A stretch of DNA of 12,261 bases from an uncultured Fusibacter sp. (GTDB taxonomy: Bacteria; Bacillota; Clostridia; Peptostreptococcales; Acidaminobacteraceae). The notes below the pieces were generated by a model. It saw only the letters and a list, made by a program, of their open reading frames with translations, was not told where the DNA came from and made no database searches. The stretch lies in the NCBI GenBank assembly GCA_937958285.1, contig CALFXQ010000102.1, positions 1-12,261 on the forward strand, in the 5' to 3' direction. Of this stretch, positions 1-6,699 are shown piece after piece. Position numbers and translations under genes: made by a program. Position 1 is the first letter of the stretch; each line of letters opens with the position of its first letter.

Positions 1-89
1 CAAACTCTCTAATTTTTAATAATTAGAATGTCTACTTTGGAGGCATCATATCACACACACGCGGCTTCTTTTTTTATATTGCTATTGGC

Positions 90-890
90 TTATCCCGTTG
101 AGGTATAGGTTCTTATGCCGAACCTAAAAAATAAGTGCGCGCCCACAACCAAACACCCTGTCCAGATGGGGCTAAAGAAGACCATTGTGGGCACCGATAG
201 CGAAAGAGCGGTATCTGGTCGTCCAAGCACCATTAGAATAGGGTAGTAACTGCACATTGCAATGGGAACCATAAATGTGAAAAATCGCATAAGCCACTTG
301 TCGTAAATGCTCATTGGCAGCTGTCCGGCCTGGATGCCGCCATAAACAAAGGCATTCATCACTTCGAGGCTATCTTGCGCCCAAAAGGACAAGGTCGCCT
401 GCACCATTAGTAGGCTAAAGAACAACATGCCACTGGAGATCAGGCCAATTGTAATGGCTAGCCATTGCCACCAGGTATCTATTTGCAAGTGAATCACTGC
501 GTAAATAAAGGGCAGTAGTCCCTGCAAAAAACGACCTATGTTAGCTGTGCGAAATTCCCAACCCAAAACTTGCAGTACAATGCTTCTAGGTCTCACCAAA
601 ATGCGATCCAGTTGGCCTAATCGAACAATGCGACCAAAGGTATCAAAGCCTCGGGCGAACATTTCGACTAGGGCAAAGCTCATGTGAATAAGCCCATAGA
701 GCAGACAGATTTCTACAATTGACCACCCATCGATGGCCTTAAACCGACTAAACACAAGCCATATGCCCACCACATCGATAAACGAAGACATAAAGGTCAA
801 GAGTACACTCATAAAAAAGCTCATGGGATATTGCATTTGACTGGCAATTCTAGAGCCTACTAGCTTAAAATAAAGGGAAAGTGTTTGCAT
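90..890 (-). CDS. ABC-2 type exporter permease (COG3694-like)
   Basis: Membrane subunit of an ABC exporter, probably forming a heterodimeric channel with the permease encoded just upstream. The 266-residue protein has about six hydrophobic segments (roughly 22-48, 58-78, 118-136, 143-168, 203-223, 233-256). It carries the family's cytoplasmic motif of the type LDRILVRP (residues 94-101) and the segment LPMSIY...FFTFMVPIAMCSYYP (191-217), which I recognise from the COG3694/DUF990-related permeases that pair with COG4587 and COG4586 proteins. The ATG lies one base after the stop of the preceding gene, with an AAGGGGG Shine-Dalgarno inside that gene's end, so translation is probably coupled. The substrate is not evident; relatives are annotated as uncharacterised exporters or drug/viologen exporters. 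No convincing hairpin terminator was seen in the 89 bases downstream. Confidence 0.9.
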   Translation of the reverse strand: MQTLSLYFKLVGSRIASQMQYPMSFFMSVLLTFMSSFIDVVGIWLVFSRFKAIDGWSIVEICLLYGLIHMSFALVEMFARGFDTFGRIVRLGQLDRILVRPRSIVLQVLGWEFRTANIGRFLQGLLPFIYAVIHLQIDTWWQWLAITIGLISSGMLFFSLLMVQATLSFWAQDSLEVMNAFVYGGIQAGQLPMSIYDKWLMRFFTFMVPIAMCSYYPILMVLGRPDTALSLSVPTMVFFSPIWTGCLVVGAHLFFRFGIRTYTSTG

Positions 891-891
891 C

Positions 892-1719
892 TTAACCCCC
901 TTGAATAACAGCGCGCTTAAGGCGAGACTCTAACCATAGATCGTTAATGGCGACAATTGCCAATAGCCATACACACTGAAACAAAATGGCCATAAGTGCA
1001 TCTATGCCCGCCAAATGCCCAGAAAACACACGGGCAGGCATATCCATAATACCCACAAAAGGCATTGCCTTAATGAACCCTTGCATCACATCTGGAAACA
1101 AGGGCATCGGCATAATTAATCCGCCAAATAAAAAGACGACCACTGGCATTAAACGCACTAACCCATCATCCGACATCAGTGCCACAACGGCGATATTGAT
1201 GAAATTGTTAATCGCGCCAGCCAACAACCATGCCACCGCCAAGCACAAAACCATGGTAGTGGCCCAAGTTGCCGTTTCCATAACAGACATGCCCTCAATG
1301 CTTGGCCATGTCAACCTCAGCGGTTTGGGCAATAGCGATGCAATAAGCATAATGGGCAATCCACGCATTAAAGGAATCACACCTCTAAAGGAAAGTGACC
1401 GCATATACCACATCAGACTAAGCCGCACCGGGCGCACCATCTCGTAGGCTAAAGTACCGTCTTTGACCATAGCTGATATCAGGGGATCTGGGCCCCAGGC
1501 GATAAAAGTCAAAAGCATTTGGGTAAACCACACATAAGTTACCGTTTGTTCTAGAGACATTGCCTGAAGCGGCTGTGCCTTAAAGAGGGCAATCATCAAA
1601 GAGACGCGAATAAACCCAAATACACCTTGGGTGAAGACACCAGCCCAGGCCTGTGCGCGATACTGAAGGACAATGCGCGCCTGAATCTTTAAGTTGCTCA
1701 AGTAGGGACTAATCCACAT
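892..1719 (-). CDS. ABC-2 type exporter permease (COG4587-like)
   Basis: Second membrane subunit of the ABC exporter. A longer reading frame opens at a TTG at 1758, but I prefer the ATG at 1719. It has a GGTGAG Shine-Dalgarno four bases upstream, gives the N-terminus MWISPYLSNLKIQARIVLQY typical of this family, and leaves only an 11-base overlap with the ATPase gene. That start gives 275 residues with about six hydrophobic segments. The motif DGTLAYEMVRP (residues 87-97) is the counterpart of the RP motif in the partner permease. The overlap with the upstream ATPase gene and the one-base gap to the downstream permease gene indicate a single translationally coupled operon. The transported compound cannot be deduced. 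Confidence 0.9.
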   Translation of the reverse strand: MWISPYLSNLKIQARIVLQYRAQAWAGVFTQGVFGFIRVSLMIALFKAQPLQAMSLEQTVTYVWFTQMLLTFIAWGPDPLISAMVKDGTLAYEMVRPVRLSLMWYMRSLSFRGVIPLMRGLPIMLIASLLPKPLRLTWPSIEGMSVMETATWATTMVLCLAVAWLLAGAINNFINIAVVALMSDDGLVRLMPVVVFLFGGLIMPMPLFPDVMQGFIKAMPFVGIMDMPARVFSGHLAGIDALMAILFQCVWLLAIVAINDLWLESRLKRAVIQGG

Positions 1720-2725
1720 AGCGCTCACCAGTATACTGAGCATATAGGCGATGGACAATCTCCTCTATAGGTGGATTTTCTATCAGTAAATCTCGAATAT
1801 GGATGCCTTCACTAATGTGCTTAATCAGTTCATGAGGTGCAAATCCCTCAGGATCAAATTCCAACACCAACTTATCTTGTTGAATCTCATCGTGTAGCAG
1901 CACAACCCCTGCAGCAGATAATCGTTGGTCCACTTCGAACTGCAAATTGCCAGAATACTCTAAAGTTAATCTTCTTTTGTTATGTACGCGCTTTCGAAGG
2001 GTATCTAATGAACCATCGAAGGCCAAGTGCCCTTGGTCAATCACCATCACGCGCTGACATAGGGCTTCTATATCATCCATGTCGTGAGTGGTTAAGAGAA
2101 CTGTTGTTCCGTATTCTCGGTTTAGGGTCTTAATAAAGCTTCTTACGATGCGCTTTGATGTCGCATCTAAGCCAATTGTAGGCTCATCGAGAAAGAGAAT
2201 CTCGGGGCGATGAAGCAAGGAGGCTACAAGCTCAGCGCGCATTCTCTGACCAAGAGAAAGTTGTCTGACGGGTTGGTGTAAATAATCGCCAATGCCCATG
2301 CCAGAAATCAACCACTCCCACTGTACCCGGTAAATATCATCTGGTACCCGGTAGATTGCACGGAGCAACTCAAATGAATCCGAGAGGGGTAGGTCCCACC
2401 AAAGTTGTGACTTCTGGCCAAACACCACGCCTATGGTGGCAACATGCGCCTGACGCTGTTCCCACGGCACACGTCCATTAACAACGACAGTGCCCGAATC
2501 GGGAACCAAAATTCCCGTAAGTGCTTTAATTGTGGTGGACTTTCCAGCGCCATTTGGCCCTAAGTACCCAATCAACTCACCCCTAGAAATTGAAAATTCT
2601 ACACCCTTTAATGCATCGATGGTGCGGTACTCCCGCTTCATCAACTGCCTGAGTGTAGAAAATGCCCCTGGTTGCTTAATGGGGACCTTAAACTGCTTTT
2701 GCAATTGCTTGACTTCGATTTGCAT
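1709..2725 (-). CDS. ABC exporter ATP-binding protein (COG4586-like)
   Basis: ATPase subunit that should drive the two permeases encoded downstream. Visible motifs in the 338-residue protein are Walker A LGPNGAGKST (residues 55-64), the Q-loop glutamine at 104, the signature LSLGQ (156-160), Walker B ILFLDEP with D180 and E181, and the H-loop histidine H214. The N-terminal extension before Walker A (VPIKQPG...LMKREY) and the FGQKSQLWWDLP segment after it are typical of the COG4586 subgroup. About 100 residues after the nucleotide-binding domain form an accessory C-terminal region. The start is well supported: AAAGGAGGT sits five bases before the ATG. A near-consensus promoter lies about 90 bases upstream. 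First gene of a three-gene exporter operon. Confidence 0.95.
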   Translation of the reverse strand: MQIEVKQLQKQFKVPIKQPGAFSTLRQLMKREYRTIDALKGVEFSISRGELIGYLGPNGAGKSTTIKALTGILVPDSGTVVVNGRVPWEQRQAHVATIGVVFGQKSQLWWDLPLSDSFELLRAIYRVPDDIYRVQWEWLISGMGIGDYLHQPVRQLSLGQRMRAELVASLLHRPEILFLDEPTIGLDATSKRIVRSFIKTLNREYGTTVLLTTHDMDDIEALCQRVMVIDQGHLAFDGSLDTLRKRVHNKRRLTLEYSGNLQFEVDQRLSAAGVVLLHDEIQQDKLVLEFDPEGFAPHELIKHISEGIHIRDLLIENPPIEEIVHRLYAQYTGERYVD

Positions 2726-2816
2726 GTGTTACCTCCTTTGTGCATACATAGAATTGGCAAAGGTTGGTTTTTGCTTAGCAGTTTCCAGTTTTGTGGAGTT
2801 ACTAAGTCGGACTTGC

Positions 2817-2845
2817 AGTATAACAAAATAAAATTAGGTCGTCAA
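2817..2845 (-). promoter_or_regulatory. sigma-A-type promoter of the ABC exporter operon
   Basis: On the minus strand there is a -35 TTGACG (2840-2845), a 17-base spacer and a -10 TATACT (2817-2822), one mismatch each from consensus. It would start transcription near 2810, giving a leader of about 85 bases before the ATPase gene. The -35 box overlaps the Shine-Dalgarno of the divergent homoserine dehydrogenase gene (2844-2850), so the two promoters must be interleaved. A weak plus-strand -10-like TATAAC (2819-2824) overlaps this -10 and could belong to the dehydrogenase gene, but it has no good -35. Confidence 0.7.
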
Positions 2846-2854
2846 GGAGGATGT

Positions 2855-3877
2855 ATGCTTCGTATTGCCATGTTTGGTATGGGTCACGCCGCAGTTGCTT
2901 TTTTGGAAATGCTCACATTAAAGCAAAGAGAAAACATTTATAACACCCCTGTAGAAATCACCACAATCGCCACCGGATCAAGAGGTTTGTGGCAGTTTCC
3001 GGCCAAGGGAATATCTGCCGAGGCCCTGCTAGAACATATAAATTCCGGCCAAGCCCTAGACACATTAAAGGGTGCAATTTGCTTTAGCGGCACAAGTGTG
3101 GCTCTCGCCGAAGTAGGGCACTACGATATCCTAATAGAGTTGTCGCCCCTCAATATCCAAAATGGTCAGCCTGCAATCTCACATATTGAAGCTGCCCTTA
3201 AACAAGGGCGTGCGGTTGTCACTGCAAACAAAGGGCCTATCGCCTTTGACTACAAGCGTCTCAACGAACTCGCCATCGCATTTAAGGCACCCTTTTTCTT
3301 TGAGACAACCGTTATGGATGGCACACCTGTGTTTAATCTCGTGCGCGATACACTGCCGCACTGTCGTGTACTTGCCATAGAGGGCATTCTCAATTCTACG
3401 ACTAATTTTATACTCGACGAAATGGCAAAGGGGCATCATATAGAAACCATCCTCGAAGAGGGAAGAAATAGAGGTTTTGTAGAGGCGGACCCCTCTATGG
3501 ATATTGAAGGCCACGATGCTGCGGCAAAGATAACAGCCCTTGCAAATGTGCTAATGCAGGCCAATGCAGTTCCAAGTGATGTCAAGCGCCATGGTATTGC
3601 GCAAATCAGCCATGGCGATTTGGAAGTCGCAAAGAAAACAGGCTCTGTTATTAAGTTAATCTGTAGGGCAAAACGCCGCGAAGATCATACCATCGAATTG
3701 ACTGTCGCGCCAGAATTAATCCCTATTGGGAGCTTAATGGCCAGTATAACCTCCACATCTTCAGTAATCACCCTTACTACTGACCTCATGGGACAACTCA
3801 CCATTGTGGAACACCATCCAGAGATCCAACAAACCGCCTTTGGCATCTACCAAGACTTTCTCAAATGCAGCCAATAA
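2855..3877 (+). CDS. hom: homoserine dehydrogenase, no ACT domain
   Basis: Catalyses NAD(P)H-dependent reduction of aspartate semialdehyde to homoserine, on the path to threonine and methionine. The ATG at 2855 is chosen because AAGGAGG ends four bases before it; the frame stays open upstream to 2672 but that would run across the divergent ATPase gene. The 340-residue protein shows an N-terminal nucleotide-binding fold (FGMGHAA, residues 7-13), TANKGPI with Lys126, GILNSTTNFIL (177-187) and EADPSMDIEGHDAAAK (210-225). Glu210, Asp221 and Lys225 have the same spacing as the catalytic Glu208, Asp219 and Lys223 of the yeast enzyme. It ends near residue 340, so the ACT regulatory domain of the longer form is absent and threonine feedback by that route is not expected. 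The third fingerprint glycine is alanine (Ala13). No other threonine gene is adjacent. Confidence 0.92.
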   Translation: MLRIAMFGMGHAAVAFLEMLTLKQRENIYNTPVEITTIATGSRGLWQFPAKGISAEALLEHINSGQALDTLKGAICFSGTSVALAEVGHYDILIELSPLNIQNGQPAISHIEAALKQGRAVVTANKGPIAFDYKRLNELAIAFKAPFFFETTVMDGTPVFNLVRDTLPHCRVLAIEGILNSTTNFILDEMAKGHHIETILEEGRNRGFVEADPSMDIEGHDAAAKITALANVLMQANAVPSDVKRHGIAQISHGDLEVAKKTGSVIKLICRAKRREDHTIELTVAPELIPIGSLMASITSTSSVITLTTDLMGQLTIVEHHPEIQQTAFGIYQDFLKCSQ

Positions 3878-3881
3878 AAAC

Positions 3882-3916
3882 ACAAGCCCATCACGTGATA
3901 GGATGGGCTTGTTTTT
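3882..3916. terminator. bidirectional intrinsic terminator between hom and rlmN
   Basis: A perfect 11-base inverted repeat (ACAAGCCCATC at 3882-3892 and its complement at 3902-3912) with a nine-base loop is flanked by an A-run on the left and TTTTT on the right. Read in either direction it gives a GC-containing hairpin followed by U residues, so it can end both convergent transcripts. It starts five bases after the hom stop and touches the rlmN stop codon. Confidence 0.9.
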
Positions 3917-4946
3917 ATGTGCGTTCGTAGGACCGTCTAAGCTGGCCACAAGCCGCATCGATATCGTCTCCGAGCTCTCTTCGCACGGTGACATTGAGAC
4001 CGCCTTTTTCAAGACGTTGTCTGAACAGAATGACATGTTTCTTTTCTGTGGGCTGAAAATCTCGCTCTGCAATTGGATTTACGGGTATCAGGTTGACGTG
4101 GATAAGCTTGCCCTTTAACAGTGCAATTAGGGCTTTTGCATGATCCTCGCTGTCATTTACGCCCTTTATAAGCGTATACTCAATGGTCACTCTGCGATTC
4201 GTTGCAGCAATATAGCGGTCTACGGCAGCTAGCAGCTCTTCTACGGGCCATTTTTTATTCACAGGCACTATGCTGCTGCGTGCTTCGTTAAAGGGATTGT
4301 GCAAAGAAATTGCAAGGGTAATTTGCAGCTTTTCTGTAGCCAGTCGATCAATTTTATTGACAAGGCCACACGTAGAGACTGTTATGTGCCTTTGACCGAT
4401 ATTGAGATGCTCGTCACTAGAGGCCACGCGAATAAATCTGAGCACATGCTCGTAGTTATCTAAGGGTTCGCCGCTACCCATTAGCACCACATGAGACACG
4501 CGTAACTGCGCATCTGCTGCAACCAGTGCAATTTGTTGCCACAGTTCGTAGGCTTCTAAGTTTCTCGCCAAGCCGTCAATGGTACTTGCACAAAAGGTGC
4601 ATCCCATGCGACAACCCACTTGCGTGGAGATGCAAATGGAATTGCCATGGGCGTATTTCATGAGTACCGCTTCTACTTGATGGGAGTCTTTAAGTGCAAT
4701 CAGGTATTTGCGCGTGGTGCTTTCGGTGCTACCCTGAACATGGGTGACCTTCATATCGAAAAGTGTGTAGTTGGCTTTTAGCTTTTCTTTTAAAAGCTTG
4801 GGCAAATTGTGCATGTCGTCTATGGATTTGACGCGCTTTTCAAGCATAAAATCCCAAATTTGTTTGGCGCGAAATTTTGGTTCTCCTAATGCCACAATCG
4901 CATCTGTTAATTCTGATAGTGAAAATTGAAACAAACTCGGTTTCAC
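3915..4946 (-). CDS. rlmN: dual-specificity RNA methyltransferase RlmN (radical SAM)
   Basis: Radical-SAM enzyme that methylates C2 of adenine 2503 in 23S rRNA and of A37 in some tRNAs. I choose a GTG start at 4946: AAGGAG lies six bases upstream and the product (343 residues) begins just before the conserved LGEPKFRAKQIWDF segment. An in-frame ATG at 4997 lacks a Shine-Dalgarno. The Fe-S motif CRMGCTFC gives Cys112, Cys116 and Cys119. The methyl-carrying cysteine pair of the mechanism is present as Cys105 (seven residues before the cluster motif, as in E. coli Cys118) and Cys333 in AACGQLRR. The SAM-binding segment reads MGSGEPLDNY, with Ser in place of the more common Met of GMGEP. It is divergent from the sortase operon and convergent with hom. 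All catalytic residues are intact, so it should be functional. Confidence 0.96.
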   Translation of the reverse strand: MKPSLFQFSLSELTDAIVALGEPKFRAKQIWDFMLEKRVKSIDDMHNLPKLLKEKLKANYTLFDMKVTHVQGSTESTTRKYLIALKDSHQVEAVLMKYAHGNSICISTQVGCRMGCTFCASTIDGLARNLEAYELWQQIALVAADAQLRVSHVVLMGSGEPLDNYEHVLRFIRVASSDEHLNIGQRHITVSTCGLVNKIDRLATEKLQITLAISLHNPFNEARSSIVPVNKKWPVEELLAAVDRYIAATNRRVTIEYTLIKGVNDSEDHAKALIALLKGKLIHVNLIPVNPIAERDFQPTEKKHVILFRQRLEKGGLNVTVRRELGDDIDAACGQLRRSYERT

Positions 4947-5012
4947 ATTGTGCTCCTTATGTGTTGAAATGACCTTCAAATTCTGCCATAAATGCATAAA
5001 ATGAAGGATTCG

Positions 5013-5021
5013 TGGTATAAT
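5013..5021 (+). promoter_or_regulatory. extended -10 promoter for the 5082 operon
   Basis: TGGTATAAT on the plus strand is an exact extended -10 element (TGn plus TATAAT). It has no recognisable -35 box, as is common for extended -10 promoters. Transcription would begin near 5028, about 54 bases before the first gene. Further perfect TATAAT strings at 5021-5026 and 5044-5049 are possible alternatives. Confidence 0.45.
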
Positions 5022-5041
5022 ATAATAATCACTTATTATAT
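5020..5041. repeat. AT-rich dyad between divergent promoters
   Basis: A perfect nine-base inverted repeat (ATATAATAA at 5020-5028, complement at 5033-5041) surrounds a TCAC centre. It overlaps the -10 regions of both divergent promoters. It could be an operator for a dimeric regulator, or simply a consequence of opposing TATAAT boxes. Confidence 0.45.
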
Positions 5042-5064
5042 CTTATAATCGCAAAAATAGACAA
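5035..5064 (-). promoter_or_regulatory. probable rlmN promoter
   Basis: On the minus strand TTGTCT (5059-5064) is followed after 18 bases by a perfect TATAAT (5035-5040). It would give a leader of about 80 bases before the GTG start. The -35 matches four of six consensus bases, so this is moderate evidence. Other TATAAT-like strings nearby on this strand are alternatives. Confidence 0.5.
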
Positions 5065-5081
5065 CATTCTTCGGGGGAAAC

Positions 5082-5513
5082 ATGATTCAAAATTCACTTG
5101 TTGGCAAAGTCACTACATGGCTCGCTTCCCATAGCTTGATTTTATTGATTATGGCTTTATTTGCAGCGCTTCAGGGAATGGCCTTTTGGGGCTATGTGCT
5201 GCTTTTGGTTGTGGCTATCACATGCTTAGTGCTCTATATGCCCGTAGTTGGACTCTTACAAGACCACTTTTACCCTCGAGATGTGATTGTAAAGCACATC
5301 GAAAGATTTCTGTTAAATGCAATATGGATTGGCGTTGCCTCTTATGTGCTGATGCTCGTCTTTCAAACAGAAACGCGCCCTTTGTTGCTCATAATCTTGC
5401 ACGTGGTTACCATGTCACTGTTACTGACTTTTTATCCATTGATGCTCATTAAAGCAATGCCCTTTAAACAGAAAGGGAACAGACCCTATGAAAAACACGA
5501 TCATTCATTTTAA
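5082..5513 (+). CDS. small four-helix membrane protein, unknown function
   Basis: I do not recognise the family. The 143-residue product is strongly hydrophobic with four likely membrane helices (about 17-33, 36-58, 77-94 and 100-123), a short amphipathic N-terminus and a charged, histidine-containing C-terminal tail. No catalytic motif is visible. A GGGGG Shine-Dalgarno at 5073-5077 supports the ATG. It is the first gene of a compact operon and overlaps the sortase gene by 26 bases, which suggests the two are made together at the membrane. A partner, chaperone or anchor for the sortase is possible, but this rests only on gene order. Confidence 0.75.
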   Translation: MIQNSLVGKVTTWLASHSLILLIMALFAALQGMAFWGYVLLLVVAITCLVLYMPVVGLLQDHFYPRDVIVKHIERFLLNAIWIGVASYVLMLVFQTETRPLLLIILHVVTMSLLLTFYPLMLIKAMPFKQKGNRPYEKHDHSF

Positions 5514-6168
5514 AAGATTCAAGCATTCAAGCATATCTTTTGCTCTTTTAGTTTTGTTGGCACTTTTCACATTATCGACCCTTACCTTTGCCACGCCTAA
5601 CCCACAAGAGGTAAAAGACTTAAAAGATAAGTTTCAGGCCGTGTGCGGCTGGTTGAGTATCAATGGCACCCGCATTGAAGAGCCCATTGTAAAGGGGAAC
5701 GACAACGCACGCTATTTGCGATTCAATTATCAAGAGCAGCGGGCAAGTGCTGGTGCTGTTTTTATGGATTTTCGCAATCTCGGGCAGTTCTACGATACGC
5801 ATATGGCACTCTATGGTCACTATATGGAGAGTGGCACGCTTTTTCACGATTTACATCTTTATAAAGAAGCTGAATTTTTTGCTGAAAATCCAATCCTCAC
5901 CGTTGTAGGTCTCAGAGAAAAGCAAACCTATCAAATTGTATCCGTAAGAATTGTGGATGCCGATGATTATTATCTGGTACTCGATTTAAAAGACGAGGCG
6001 CTAGAGGCATATATAAAATATGTCAACAGAAATTCTAAATATCCAATTCCACTTCCCGATATTTCAGCGAAGTCAACACAACGCAGTTTAAAAATGATAA
6101 CCCTGGTCACCTGTTCATACGAATTTGACAACGCAAGACTGCTCATTCATGCGATTGCAGGGAGGTAG
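5488..6168 (+). CDS. class B sortase
   Basis: Membrane-anchored cysteine transpeptidase that would attach sorted surface proteins to the cell wall. The 226-residue product has an N-terminal signal/anchor (hydrophobic residues about 17-35 after a basic start). The sortase B core follows: CGWLSINGTRIEEPIVKGND (53-72), AGAVFMDFRN (88-97), the catalytic histidine in ALYGHYM (His111), the catalytic cysteine in ITLVTCSYEF (Cys209) and the catalytic arginine in NARLLIHA (Arg217). A helix-like segment at about 168-183, between the histidine and cysteine strands, is typical of class B. The length is normal and the triad intact. The start overlaps the upstream gene and its only Shine-Dalgarno-like AGGG lies in a small hairpin, so coupled translation is likely. 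No protein with a C-terminal sorting signal is encoded in the window, so its substrate must lie elsewhere. Confidence 0.9.
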   Translation: MKNTIIHFKRFKHSSISFALLVLLALFTLSTLTFATPNPQEVKDLKDKFQAVCGWLSINGTRIEEPIVKGNDNARYLRFNYQEQRASAGAVFMDFRNLGQFYDTHMALYGHYMESGTLFHDLHLYKEAEFFAENPILTVVGLREKQTYQIVSVRIVDADDYYLVLDLKDEALEAYIKYVNRNSKYPIPLPDISAKSTQRSLKMITLVTCSYEFDNARLLIHAIAGR

Positions 6169-6171
6169 TTT

Positions 6172-6699
6172 ATGTCAAAATATGAATCACCCATATACGA
6201 AGTACTAGAGAAACACGATCATATCGAAATCAGGCATTACGATGCCTTTGCCACAGTTAAATACACCACCTCCGAAGACCCCTATGCACAAGCCGCCTTT
6301 CAGACTTTATTCAGATACATTCAAGGGGACAATCAATCTAGTGCTTCAATTGCCATGACTGTTCCCGTCTATCAGGATTTTAAGGAAAAGGGAATGACAA
6401 TGTCCTTTGTTGTGCCTAAAAAATATTTACTTGGTATTCCAAAGCCCAATCATCCCGATTTGCATATCGATCATTTCTTAGAAGGCTTCTATGCAGCCAT
6501 TACCTTTTCTGGAAGTCAAAATATCGCCAATCTTCGACAACACCAGACAGAACTGCTACTATGGCTAAAGCAAAAGCACTATTCCATGACCTCCGATGTG
6601 ATCGCAGCTTTTTACAATGCACCTTTTACGCTGCCTTTTTTAAAGCGCAACGAATTGATGGTAAAAATTGATTATACGCCAATAGAGGAGAATAAATGA
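6172..6699 (+). CDS. SOUL-family (heme-binding-like) protein
   Basis: Single SOUL domain of 175 residues. Supporting features are the N-terminal strand pattern YEVLEKHDHIEIRHYDAFA (9-27), FQTLFRYIQGDNQ (43-55), the hallmark SIAMTVPVYQDF (59-70) and the C-terminal YNAPFTLPFLKRNELMVKI (148-166). No signal peptide or membrane segment is seen, so it should be cytoplasmic. Eukaryotic SOUL proteins bind heme or porphyrin; for bacterial members heme binding is not assured, because the fold is related to GyrI-like small-molecule binders. GGAGG lies six bases before the ATG. Its start is three bases after the sortase stop, and its stop overlaps the next start (ATGA), so it is embedded in the operon. 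Confidence 0.88.
   Translation: MSKYESPIYEVLEKHDHIEIRHYDAFATVKYTTSEDPYAQAAFQTLFRYIQGDNQSSASIAMTVPVYQDFKEKGMTMSFVVPKKYLLGIPKPNHPDLHIDHFLEGFYAAITFSGSQNIANLRQHQTELLLWLKQKHYSMTSDVIAAFYNAPFTLPFLKRNELMVKIDYTPIEENK

Noticed and set aside
986..1447. A 153-codon open frame on the plus strand.
   Set aside because: It is antisense to the well-supported permease gene and reads as low-complexity translation with no recognisable domain.
1720..1758. TTG start at 1758 for the COG4587-like permease.
   Set aside because: GAGGAG lies only one base before that TTG, the extension lies inside the ATPase gene, and the ATG at 1719 has a properly spaced site and a family-like N-terminus.
2672..2854. N-terminal extension of the homoserine dehydrogenase frame from 2672.
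   Set aside because: It would overlap the start of the divergent ATPase gene, is not part of the family, and the strong ribosome binding site points to 2855.
4947..4997. Upstream ATG start for rlmN at 4997.
   Set aside because: There is no Shine-Dalgarno before it, while the GTG at 4946 has AAGGAG at ideal spacing and fits the family N-terminus.
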